Positions 6,241 through 13,040 of a stretch of DNA of 25,553 nucleotides are shown one piece after another (the stretch's first letter is position 1; every line of letters starts with the position of its first letter). The notes under the pieces are model-generated. The model worked only from the letters and a program-made list of their open reading frames with translations, did not search any database and was not told where the DNA came from. A program made the position numbers and the translations under genes. This stretch comes from a virus: positions 1-25,553 of the IMG/VR virus record IMGVR_UViG_3300038682_000006; one strand, given 5' to 3'.

Positions 6241-7719
6241 ATGACAATCCCAGTTTCTAGTGTGGTTAATGTCAGCATCGCAATCGGTGCTACATTTCCA
6301 GCGCGAGCAGGGTTCGGCACTCTTAACATCGTAACTAAGGAAACTGGTGTTATTGGGATTGCTGAGCGTATTCGTTCGTATCAAAACCTAGATGGAGTGA
6401 CGGCTGACTGGCCTGCTGATTCTGAAGTGGTTAAGGCCGCTACAGCTTATTTCAGCCAGCAACCTAAACCCACTTCTCTAAGAGTATCCACTCGTTATGA
6501 AGCTGATCAGTCAGCTCAATTACGAGGCGGTGCTGTAACTGATGCGACGGCCTTACTACTTGTTGCAGATGGTAGCTTTGCTATCAGTATTGACGGTGAT
6601 GCTCAAGACATCACGGGTCTTGACTTTACTGATACAGAAACAACCCTTGATGATATTGCGGCTTCTATCCAAGCTGCTCTTCAAGCGGTTGCTACTGGTG
6701 GCTATACCGCTGCTACTTGTGTTCATGACGGAACTCGTTTCTTTATTGAATCAGGTACTACAGGTGTGTCTTCAACCATTAGTTTCTTGACTCCGGTAAG
6801 TCCTGCTACTGGTACTGATATTTCATCATTGCTGCAAATGCAACAAGGTGAAGGTACTAAGGTAGACGGTATCGCAGCAGAAACAATCACAGCTTCTTTA
6901 AACGCTATTCAGAACATCAATCCGGATTGGTACGGCCTAATGTTCACTAAAGAAGTTCGTGACCTAGTGACAATCAATTCTGAAAATGCTGTTGAAGCGG
7001 CGGCAGACTGGTGTGAAGCAAGGGTTAAAACATTCGTCAATACTTCTAATGATTTGGACGTGCTTGACAGTGTTACTACCAATGACATCGCATCTATATT
7101 GAAAGCTAAGAACTTACGTCGAACCATGACCACTTATAGTTCTTTCCCCAATCAGTATCCTTCAGGTAGCATTGTAGGTAGAGCCTTCACTGTAAACTTT
7201 AATCAACCCGACAGCACCATTACGTTGAAGTTCAAACAGATGCCTGGAATTACCGTTGAGCAATTGACGCAAAGCCAGAAAGCTGTTCTAGATAGTAAGC
7301 GAGCCAATGCTCTGATTGAAGTAGGTTCTAGCGATATGTTTGCTGAATCCTTCATGGCAAATGGTACTTTCTTTGATGAAGTACATGGTGTTGACTGGTT
7401 GACAAACGCTATTGAAACTAACGTGTTTGGATATCTACTAACTCGTACCACCAAAGTTCCCTACACTAATAAAGGTGTAGCAGCTATTGAGCAACAGGTT
7501 ATTAACGCTCTTGATGAGGCGGTTCGTAACGGCTTAATCGCTCCAGGCGAAACTATTGATGGTGAGTTCTTACCTAACGGTTATAAGACAGTAGTTATTC
7601 CTGTTGAAGACATTAACCAATCTGACAAAGAAGCTCGTAACTATCCGGGACTCAGCTTTGTGGTATTGGGGGCGGGAGCTATTCATAGCGCCCAAATCAA
7701 CGGCATATTTGAGCGATAA
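6241..7719 (+). CDS. Contractile tail sheath protein (DUF3383 family)
   Basis: This 492-residue protein forms the contractile sheath. The N-terminus (V-S-S-V-V-N-V-S-I, then A-G-F-G-T-L-N-I-V-T) and the R-I-R-S-Y-x-N-L-D-G-V and A-A-T-A-Y-F-S-Q-Q-P-K-P motifs are DUF3383 signatures. The middle has a beta-rich insertion (about 95-205). The C-terminal domain shows T-V-N-F-N-Q-P-D-S-T-I-T-L-K-F-K-Q-M-P-G-I and a final I-H-S-A-x-I-N-G-I-F-E-R, the sheath handshake region in this family. It is followed 11 bases later by the tube gene, with AAGGAG at 7718-7723 as that gene's ribosome site. Confidence 0.9.
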   Translation: MTIPVSSVVNVSIAIGATFPARAGFGTLNIVTKETGVIGIAERIRSYQNLDGVTADWPADSEVVKAATAYFSQQPKPTSLRVSTRYEADQSAQLRGGAVTDATALLLVADGSFAISIDGDAQDITGLDFTDTETTLDDIAASIQAALQAVATGGYTAATCVHDGTRFFIESGTTGVSSTISFLTPVSPATGTDISSLLQMQQGEGTKVDGIAAETITASLNAIQNINPDWYGLMFTKEVRDLVTINSENAVEAAADWCEARVKTFVNTSNDLDVLDSVTTNDIASILKAKNLRRTMTTYSSFPNQYPSGSIVGRAFTVNFNQPDSTITLKFKQMPGITVEQLTQSQKAVLDSKRANALIEVGSSDMFAESFMANGTFFDEVHGVDWLTNAIETNVFGYLLTRTTKVPYTNKGVAAIEQQVINALDEAVRNGLIAPGETIDGEFLPNGYKTVVIPVEDINQSDKEARNYPGLSFVVLGAGAIHSAQINGIFER

Positions 7720-7730
7720 GGAGATAAACA

Positions 7731-8153
7731 ATGAAAGAGTATAGCTTTTTAGACACCTTACTGCTTGTGAATGGTGTTGAAATTGGGGGTTACGATGAGG
7801 GTGACGATACTATTAACTTAGATCGCCTAAACGATTCGGCAGCTCATAAGATCGGTACTGATGGGGAAATGACTGTTTCCATCAGTGCTGACCGTTCAGG
7901 TTCAGTAACATTCCGCTTGATGCAAACTTCAGATTCTAACTCATATTTGTCAGGTCTGATCAATGCTCAAGAGAACGGGGCGTTCGTACCTATTTTTGTA
8001 CAATTTAAAGATACCCGAGGTAATGATTTAGGTTCGGGTACTCAAGGATATATAACTCGCCCTGCTGGTATGACTCGCGGAACTAACGCTAACGGGCAAG
8101 AGTGGGTTATTGTTGTTGAGAGACTGGATTTGCTTCACTTAGGCGGAGCATAA
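7731..8153 (+). CDS. Tail tube protein (DUF3277-like)
   Basis: The 140 residues begin K-E-Y-S-F-L-D, continue with an acidic stretch (Y-D-E-G-D-D-T-I-N), then I-G-T-D-G-E-M-T-V-S-I-S-A-D-R-S-G-S-V-T-F-R-L-M-Q-T-S and end W-V-I-V-V-E-R-L-D. This pattern is typical of DUF3277 tube proteins paired with DUF3383 sheaths. The product stacks as hexamer rings inside the sheath. It has a strong ribosome site (AAGGAGATAAACA-ATG). A long structured RNA region follows it before the chaperone gene, perhaps to protect this abundantly needed message. Confidence 0.88.
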   Translation: MKEYSFLDTLLLVNGVEIGGYDEGDDTINLDRLNDSAAHKIGTDGEMTVSISADRSGSVTFRLMQTSDSNSYLSGLINAQENGAFVPIFVQFKDTRGNDLGSGTQGYITRPAGMTRGTNANGQEWVIVVERLDLLHLGGA

Positions 8154-8158
8154 AGAGT

Positions 8159-8234
8159 TCCTTGAGGAGGGTCACACTGTCTTTATGATCCCGGCCTAAT
8201 TTAGACAGCCTCCTCAAGGACACCTTGGCCGGAT
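8159..8234 (+). promoter_or_regulatory. Long hairpin with possible pseudoknot between tube and chaperone genes
   Basis: Arms TCCTTGAGGAGG (8159-8170) and CCTCCTCAAGGA (8209-8220) pair perfectly over 12 bp. The stem continues inward with CTGTCT (8177-8182) and AGACAG (8203-8208), leaving a six-base one-sided bulge. The loop carries CCGGCC (8191-8196), fully complementary to GGCCGG (8227-8232) six bases past the stem, so an H-type pseudoknot can be drawn. No T-run follows, so it does not look like an intrinsic terminator. A role in mRNA end protection, RNase processing or translational control is inferred. Confidence 0.7.
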
Positions 8235-8242
8235 TAACTTAT

Positions 8243-8263
8243 ATAAACTGGACCGGAGTTTAT
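8243..8263 (+). promoter_or_regulatory. Hairpin occluding the chaperone ribosome site
   Basis: ATAAACT (8243-8249) and AGTTTAT (8257-8263) are a perfect 7-bp inverted repeat with loop GGACCGG. The Shine-Dalgarno GGAG (8255-8258) lies partly in the loop and partly in the right arm, and the chaperone ATG begins two bases after the stem (8265). This would weaken chaperone translation relative to the tube. Confidence 0.6.
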
Positions 8264-8264
8264 T

Positions 8265-8702
8265 ATGGCTTGTAGAACAGAAACAAAACCTATTGGTGAA
8301 ATTGAATACAGCGTCACTCAGTGGCCTGCTGAAAAATCCATGCTTATGAAGTTCCGATTGGCTAAAGTCTTTGGGGCTACCATAACAAGCATCGTAGCAA
8401 ATCTACCTGATTCTAAGAAGAATACTGATCAAGATGATGCGAAAGCATTGTCGGAAGGGTTTTCAAAAATGTTTGAAAGCAACTCCCCTGAAGAAATCGT
8501 ATCTTTGATGAAACAATGCGTGGTAGGTGTAGCTAGAGATGGAACTCGTATTACTGACACATCGTTTAACGAACTGTTCAGTGGCGACGACCTAATCGAG
8601 GTATATAAAATTTTCATGTTCGTGTTACAGGTGAACTATGGAAATTTGCTCAAAGGCCAGTTGGCAGAACGCCTTCTGGCCAGAGCCAAGGTAAACTTAT
8701 AG
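8265..8702 (+). CDS. Tail assembly chaperone, short (G-type) product
   Basis: This 145-residue mainly helical protein lies between tube and tape measure, the constant position of tail assembly chaperones. It starts with a beta-like segment (I-G-E-I-E-Y-S-V-T-Q-W-P-A), then helices including S-L-M-K-Q-C-V, and ends V-N-Y-G-N-L-L-K-G-Q-L-A-E-R-L-L-A-R-A-K-V-N-L. The chaperone coats the tape measure during tail assembly; lambda gpG is the model. The last 20 codons overlap the second, -1 frame of the chaperone, and the frameshift signal lies at codons 127-128. Most ribosomes should make this short form. Confidence 0.85.
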   Translation: MACRTETKPIGEIEYSVTQWPAEKSMLMKFRLAKVFGATITSIVANLPDSKKNTDQDDAKALSEGFSKMFESNSPEEIVSLMKQCVVGVARDGTRITDTSFNELFSGDDLIEVYKIFMFVLQVNYGNLLKGQLAERLLARAKVNL

Positions 8703-8881
8703 ATGAAAAGAAGTTCCCCAATGTTAATTCTTTTCTACATAGGCCGATAATGTGCGAACCGCCTATGTGCTCGTTAAAAGAATTACAAGACGGAACTTAT
8801 TCTATAGAAGATTTACATATGATGAATGAGTTATTGGATTTAAAAATGTCAATGGCTCCAAAACCTAAAGGTAAAAAGTAA
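8265..8881 (+). CDS. Tail assembly chaperone, frameshifted long (GT-type) product
   Basis: After reading codons 1-128 in frame and slipping back one base at 8648, ribosomes would add 77 residues and stop at TAA 8879-8881, giving a 205-residue fusion. The added part begins A-Q-R-P-V-G-R-T-P-S and contains R-P-I-M-C-E-P-P-M-C-S-L-K-E-L-Q-D-G-T-Y-S-I and a helix E-D-L-H-M-M-N-E-L-L-D-L, ending K-P-K-G-K-K. It has no ATG with a convincing ribosome site, so it probably exists only as a fusion. Its stop overlaps the tape measure ATG (TAATG). The T domain is expected to recruit the tube to the tape measure. Confidence 0.78.
8642..8681 (+). promoter_or_regulatory. -1 programmed ribosomal frameshift signal
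   Basis: The heptamer A-AAT-TTG (8642-8648) fits the slippery pattern X-XXY-YYZ and is in register with the chaperone codons (Asn127-Leu128). After a six-base spacer comes a stem GGCCAG (8655-8660)/CTGGCC (8676-8681), with a TT/TT internal loop, a second stem GGC (8663-8665)/GCC (8671-8673) and an AGAAC loop. The -1 frame is open from 8609 to 8878, so slippage here yields a clean fusion. This is the same genetic layout as lambda G/GT. Confidence 0.82.
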
Positions 8882-10245
8882 TGGCTATAATCGATGAATT
8901 GCTAGTCGGCTTAGGGTTTAAATATGACCCTAAAGAGATGTCGCAATTTAAAGACGATGTAGCCAAATCTACAAAGCTTGTTAAAGATTTGGCTAGAGCT
9001 GCTGTGACTGGGGCGATAGCCATTACAGGTTTAACCGTAGCTTCCACCCGAGCCTCTGATGAACAGGGTAAATTGGCAGATGAAATAGGCGACACTGTAG
9101 AAAATGTCGACGCTTTGCAATTTGCTCTACAGAGGTCAGGAGGTACTGCTGATGGTATGACTTCTTCACTGAGACAACTTTCCATAAGAGCGGCTGAGGC
9201 TGCTCGGGGAGTTGGTTCAGGTGTTGAAGCCTTCGGCCTGTTAGGTATATCAGCAACAGATGTTCAAGGAAATCTAAAATCTTCCAGTGATTTAATCCTA
9301 GAAATATCACAACGCTTCCAAGGACTAAGTAAATCTCAGCAAATTGAATTAGCTGATAAACTTGGTATCCGTGACTCCATACGTCTACTGCAACAAGGTC
9401 CGAGCGCTATTAGAGAATTAACTGCTGAAGCTATGGCTTTAGGGGTTACTACTGAAGAAGACGCCGCGATAGCAGCCGAATTTCAAGATGGTCTAACAGA
9501 TCTATGGAGAATAACAAAACAAATAACTCGTTCCCTATCTAAAGAGTTAGCTCCTGTTATGAAGGATCTAATCACCGACTTTACAGATTGGTGGAAAGTA
9601 AATAGGGAAATCATAGAATTAAAACTACCTGAATGGATTGACAAATTTACAATGTCTGTCAAGCTTCTCACAATAGCCGTGGGAGGGTTTTTAGCATTCA
9701 GGTTAGCTGGTCACCTAATAACACTTATAAGTCTTCTAAAGGGTGTTACGGTAGCCACATTAGCAGCAAATGCAGCAGCCTTTTTATTACCCGCTTTAAT
9801 AGCCTCAGCAGCAGTAGCATTCGTAGCTCTGGCTGAAGACGCTAAGGTATTCTTTGAAGGCGGGGATTCCTTCCTTGGAGATATGATTAAAAGGTTCCCA
9901 GAGTGGGAAAATGCTATCACCAATGTTGCAGCCGCTTTAGCAGTGGTATGGGACTTAACTAAAATGATATTTGAAGGTTGGTCTGAACTGCTAGATTTAG
10001 ATGTGGGTCAATTCTTTAAAGACTTACCTGGATTTTTAGGTGATGTAACTGGTTTAGTTGAAGTGGGTGGCGGAGGTGTTATTCCAGAACTAGGTCAAAG
10101 TATTTCTAACACAGCTTCTACAGTTGTTGACAAGATTGACATAGTTGTTCAGGGAGGCGCAGACACTGCTGAAAATATAGCAAATGCTGTATTCAATGTG
10201 TTTCAGCAAACTTCACAAGATTTAAATAGCGCGGTGGATCAATAA
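8881..10245 (+). CDS. Tape measure protein
   Basis: This 454-residue, mostly helical protein sets tail length. The N-terminal 60 residues (L-V-G-L-G-F-K-Y-D-P-K-E-M-S-Q-F-K-D-D-V) and the D-E-I-G-D-T-V-E-N-V-D-A-L-Q-F-A-L-Q-R-S-G-G motif are typical of tape measures in this myovirus type. Hydrophobic helices at about 260-275, 285-312 and 345-360 could act at the host inner membrane on DNA entry. A Gly-rich hinge lies near 392-398. It is short for a tape measure: at about 0.15 nm per residue it implies a tail of roughly 65-70 nm. It overlaps the preceding frameshift product and the following gene by a base or two. Confidence 0.85.
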   Translation: MAIIDELLVGLGFKYDPKEMSQFKDDVAKSTKLVKDLARAAVTGAIAITGLTVASTRASDEQGKLADEIGDTVENVDALQFALQRSGGTADGMTSSLRQLSIRAAEAARGVGSGVEAFGLLGISATDVQGNLKSSSDLILEISQRFQGLSKSQQIELADKLGIRDSIRLLQQGPSAIRELTAEAMALGVTTEEDAAIAAEFQDGLTDLWRITKQITRSLSKELAPVMKDLITDFTDWWKVNREIIELKLPEWIDKFTMSVKLLTIAVGGFLAFRLAGHLITLISLLKGVTVATLAANAAAFLLPALIASAAVAFVALAEDAKVFFEGGDSFLGDMIKRFPEWENAITNVAAALAVVWDLTKMIFEGWSELLDLDVGQFFKDLPGFLGDVTGLVEVGGGGVIPELGQSISNTASTVVDKIDIVVQGGADTAENIANAVFNVFQQTSQDLNSAVDQ

Positions 10246-10859
10246 TGGCTTTTGAAAACTTATTTGTAAGAACTAAGAAATCCATAGGTGGTATAGAATT
10301 AGACGCTGTTCTTAGTGAAGGTCATAACAATACTGCTAGGATGACTAAAAACCCTATTGAGTTAGGAGCAGACATAACAGATCACGTTATAATAGAACCT
10401 AAAATTGTAAACGTAGTAGCTCAAGTCTCTGACACACCTTTAGGTCTAGCGGCATTTGGTCAAATTATAGATTTGGTCACTGGTTTATTTGGTTCTTCAA
10501 CGGCTGATAACTTGACAAGAAGTAATGCCGCCTATAACGCTATGATTCAAATTATGGAGTTAAGAGAACCTATAGATTTACAGACTAAGTTAGTTTTATA
10601 TGAAGATATGATATTGACTTCTTTAAATACTGTTCAGGATAAAGATTCTTCCAGGATAGTAGCTATGAATATGACATTTGAAGAAGCTCTTATAACTGAG
10701 TCTGAAATCGTACAGTTGGAACCTGCTCAATTGGAAGAAGGTTCAGCTAGGGAACAGGCTTCGTCTGCAGAACAAAAAGGTAGACAGGAACCAGTAACTC
10801 CTAATTCGTCTACAAGTTCTTCCGTATTGAAATCAGTAATAGATTGGGTAGGTGGATAA
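10245..10859 (+). CDS. Baseplate protein with Dit-like N-terminal domain
   Basis: The 204 residues show G-G-I-E-L-D-A-V-L-S-E-G-H-N-N near the N-terminus, followed by K-N-P-I-E-L-G-A-D-I-T-D-H-V-I-I-E-P, a pattern found in Dit-like N-terminal domains of phage baseplate proteins. The domain extends to about residue 155 (T-F-E-E-A-L-I-T). The C-terminal 45 residues are Glu/Gln/Ser-rich and probably disordered, ending S-V-I-D-W-V-G-G. It directly follows the tape measure, as distal tail proteins do. TAATG overlaps are seen at both ends. Confidence 0.72.
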   Translation: MAFENLFVRTKKSIGGIELDAVLSEGHNNTARMTKNPIELGADITDHVIIEPKIVNVVAQVSDTPLGLAAFGQIIDLVTGLFGSSTADNLTRSNAAYNAMIQIMELREPIDLQTKLVLYEDMILTSLNTVQDKDSSRIVAMNMTFEEALITESEIVQLEPAQLEEGSAREQASSAEQKGRQEPVTPNSSTSSSVLKSVIDWVGG

Positions 10860-11173
10860 TGATAGAGGTTCCTTTAAATTCTAACCCTGAGCAAATCTTT
10901 TCTATTACCTTGGAAGGTAATACTTATGATGCTAGGGTAAAACTAAGTTCTAGAACAGGTATATGGAGTCTGTCTTTATCTCAGTCAGGTGTAGATATTG
11001 TTTCAGGAGTCAATCTGTTAGGCGGAGTAGATATATTTTCCCAATACAATATTCCTATTTCTAACGCTTATGTTGTAAATTTAGATAATCCTAGACTTGA
11101 TCCAAATAAATCTAATTTGGGAACTTCTGCCAAATTATTCATACTGACAGATGAGGAGGTATCTGGTGGCTAG
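10859..11173 (+). CDS. Baseplate plug-like protein (Pam3 gp18 type)
   Basis: The ATG at 10859 overlaps the previous stop and is preferred over the upstream TTG at 10844. The 104-residue product begins M-I-E-V-P-L and contains Q-I-F-S-I-T-L-E-G-N-T-Y-D-A-R-V, W-S-L-S-L-S, and V-S-G-V-N-L-L-G-G-V-D-I-F. This matches small baseplate plug proteins such as that of cyanophage Pam3, which close the hub channel. The closing segment L-F-I-L-T-D-E-E-V fits the same family. Its last codons contain the AGGAGG used by the hub gene. Confidence 0.72.
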   Translation: MIEVPLNSNPEQIFSITLEGNTYDARVKLSSRTGIWSLSLSQSGVDIVSGVNLLGGVDIFSQYNIPISNAYVVNLDNPRLDPNKSNLGTSAKLFILTDEEVSGG

Positions 11174-12032
11174 ACAATATAAAAGAGTCTATGATTTGAC
11201 CATCATACCTACTGACGGTGAATCTAGAATAATAAGAGAGCTGAGGGTTAATTTCGAAATAACTAAAAGCGTTTTGAGTTTTCCAAACTTAGCTAAGATA
11301 GTCATATACAATCCTAATCAAGACACATTATCTTCACTTCAGAAAAAGTTCACCAAGCTGGTATTCAATGCAGGTTATGAAGGAAATAGCCGCTTACTGT
11401 TTAAAGGTGAAGTTAGGAATGTTTTTCAAACTAAGGTAGGAGTTGACCGCCTAATAACTATTTATGCAGGCGATGGTGAACGAGATTGGCAGAACGCAAC
11501 TTTCAACAAAACATTTACTGAAAATATTACTATCAGCAAAGCTATAGAAGAAGTCTTAGCTACATTTAAAGAAGTGACGGTAGGTGTTATTGACGGTATT
11601 CCAAACGTAGCTAACAAGCTTAGAGGGCAAACCTTATCAGGCACTTCTAAAGATATACTTGATAATTTTGCAGATGAGTATGGTTTTAATTGGAACATAC
11701 AAGACGGCGAGGTAATAATAACTCCTGTTGAATCTCCGTTACAAGGTAATGAAGCAGTGTTGGTAAATGCCGCTACAGGTATGATAGGGTCACCGACCGT
11801 AACTGAAATAGGCGCAGACGTAACTACTCTGTTGAATCCTAGATTGGTTCCCAATAGTGCTTTCAGAATAGAATCCATAAACGCTGATATACAGTTGGGC
11901 AATTTGTTTTTCAGAGATATAAAAAGAACTTCTGCTGAAGGTAACTATAAAGTTCAAGAAGTTACTTTTAGGGGTGATTCTAGAGAAGGAGATTGGCTAT
12001 CATCTGTGAAAGGGAGGATACTCAATGTCTGA
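11166..12032 (+). CDS. Baseplate hub protein
   Basis: GTG at 11166 is favoured as the start: AGGAGG at 11154-11159 lies six bases before it, whereas the ATG at 11151 would place that site inside the coding region. The product of 288 residues starts M-A-R-Q-Y-K-R-V-Y-D-L-T-I-I. It shows a beta-rich N-terminal domain (V-N-F-E-I-T-K-S, A-K-I-V-I-Y-N-P-N), L-L-F-K-G-E-V-R-N-V, an A-G-D-G-E-R-D-W motif (about 105-112) and T-L-S-G-T-S-K-D-I-L-D-N-F-A. Together these resemble gp27/gpD-like hub proteins that form the platform for the spike. It overlaps the spike gene by 8 bases. Confidence 0.78.
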   Translation: MARQYKRVYDLTIIPTDGESRIIRELRVNFEITKSVLSFPNLAKIVIYNPNQDTLSSLQKKFTKLVFNAGYEGNSRLLFKGEVRNVFQTKVGVDRLITIYAGDGERDWQNATFNKTFTENITISKAIEEVLATFKEVTVGVIDGIPNVANKLRGQTLSGTSKDILDNFADEYGFNWNIQDGEVIITPVESPLQGNEAVLVNAATGMIGSPTVTEIGADVTTLLNPRLVPNSAFRIESINADIQLGNLFFRDIKRTSAEGNYKVQEVTFRGDSREGDWLSSVKGRILNV

Positions 12033-12678
12033 TAAATCTAGCCAGTTAGCAACCTTGTCAGCAAATATAAAACAAGGTATAGAAAACAGACTTAAAGAAC
12101 TACATACTTCAATGCCTGGAATAATCCAGAGTTTTGATGCTGTTTCTCAAACAGCTTCAGTTCAACCTGCTGTCAAAAGAATATTTAAAACTACTGAAGA
12201 AGATGTCGAGATACTGACGCCTGTCGATTTACCAATATTGATTAACGTGCCTGTTCACTTCCCGAGGGGAGGTGGTTACTCTATGACATTCCCTGTTAAA
12301 AAGGGAGATGAATGTCTATTGGAATTTTGTGAACGGTCTATAGATAATTGGTATAGAACAGGTGAGGTTAAAGAACCGTTAGATAGACGCTTTCATTCTT
12401 TGTCAGATGCTACAGCGACTGTCGGTCTTTCATCAAAACCCAATGCAGTTCCAAACTATAGCACCACTAGCGTTCAAATTAAAAAGGACGATGGGAATGC
12501 TTCGTTTTCTATTAAGGATGATAACGGAATACGAATGGAGAACTCATCAGGATTTGTAGAACTACAGGCTGACGGAAAGTTCAATATTAACGGCGTCATA
12601 TTTGATACTCACTTCCATGATCAACCCAATGATTCAGGAGGTAATTCAGAACAACCTACAGGAGGACCTCAATCATGA
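12025..12678 (+). CDS. Baseplate central spike (gp138/gpV-like)
   Basis: The 217-residue product carries an N-terminal OB-like domain (P-G-I-I-Q-S-F-D-A-V-S-Q-T-A-S-V-Q-P, then V-P-V-H-F-P-R-G-G-G-Y-S-M-T-F-P-V-K-K-G-D-E-C-L-L-E-F) as in phi92 gp138. D-R-R-F-H-S-L-S-D-A follows. The C-terminal stalk holds I-N-G-V-I-F-D-T-H-F-H (His196-x-His198) and T-G-G-P. The H-x-H pair is the iron-binding tip motif of myovirus membrane-piercing spikes. The gene overlaps the hub by 8 bases (ATGTCTGA) and the gp25-like gene by an ATGA. Confidence 0.83.
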   Translation: MSDKSSQLATLSANIKQGIENRLKELHTSMPGIIQSFDAVSQTASVQPAVKRIFKTTEEDVEILTPVDLPILINVPVHFPRGGGYSMTFPVKKGDECLLEFCERSIDNWYRTGEVKEPLDRRFHSLSDATATVGLSSKPNAVPNYSTTSVQIKKDDGNASFSIKDDNGIRMENSSGFVELQADGKFNINGVIFDTHFHDQPNDSGGNSEQPTGGPQS

Positions 12679-13040
12679 TCGGTAGAGCGTTAGATTCAAA
12701 CAATGATCTTATCGTAGAAAACGGTCAATTAAAGCTTGTATCTGAAGGTGCTGAAACTGTTCAGCACGTTCGGACAAGATTGTTATTCTATATGGAAGAA
12801 TGGTTTTTAGATTTACAAGCTGGTACTCCTTATTTCCAAGAAATATTTACAAAGCCTGCGAACTTGGCTAACATAGAATCCATATTTAAATCTAGAATAC
12901 TAAACACGCCCGGAGTCGAAAGACTGACACAGTTCGCCATGGAATATGAAGGTAATTCCACAAGAAGACTAACTGTATCTTTCTCAGCAGAGACTATATA
13001 CGGCACATTAGATCAAGAAAAGGTGACTATCAATGGCTGA
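12675..13040 (+). CDS. Baseplate wedge protein, gp25-like
   Basis: At 121 residues the product is close to the usual length of gpW/gp25 family proteins. The core motif M-E-E-W-F-L-D-L-Q-A-G-T-P-Y-F-Q-E-I-F (about residues 40-58) contains the conserved E-W-x-L-D-x-x-x-G-x-P-Y. The C-terminal half is beta-rich, with L-T-V-S-F-S-A-E-T-I-Y-G. In contractile tails this protein joins sheath and wedge and helps start sheath assembly. It sits between spike and J-like genes, the standard order, and overlaps the J gene by 8 bases. Confidence 0.85.
   Translation: MIGRALDSNNDLIVENGQLKLVSEGAETVQHVRTRLLFYMEEWFLDLQAGTPYFQEIFTKPANLANIESIFKSRILNTPGVERLTQFAMEYEGNSTRRLTVSFSAETIYGTLDQEKVTING

Noticed and set aside
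8703-8750. Minigene starting ATG-AAA-AGA right after the chaperone stop
   Set aside because: Only 15 codons, no ribosome site, and the -1 chaperone frame explains this stretch better.
11462-11902. 146-residue minus-strand frame inside the hub gene
   Set aside because: It lies wholly in a well-supported hub gene, with a shadow-like composition and no start signals.
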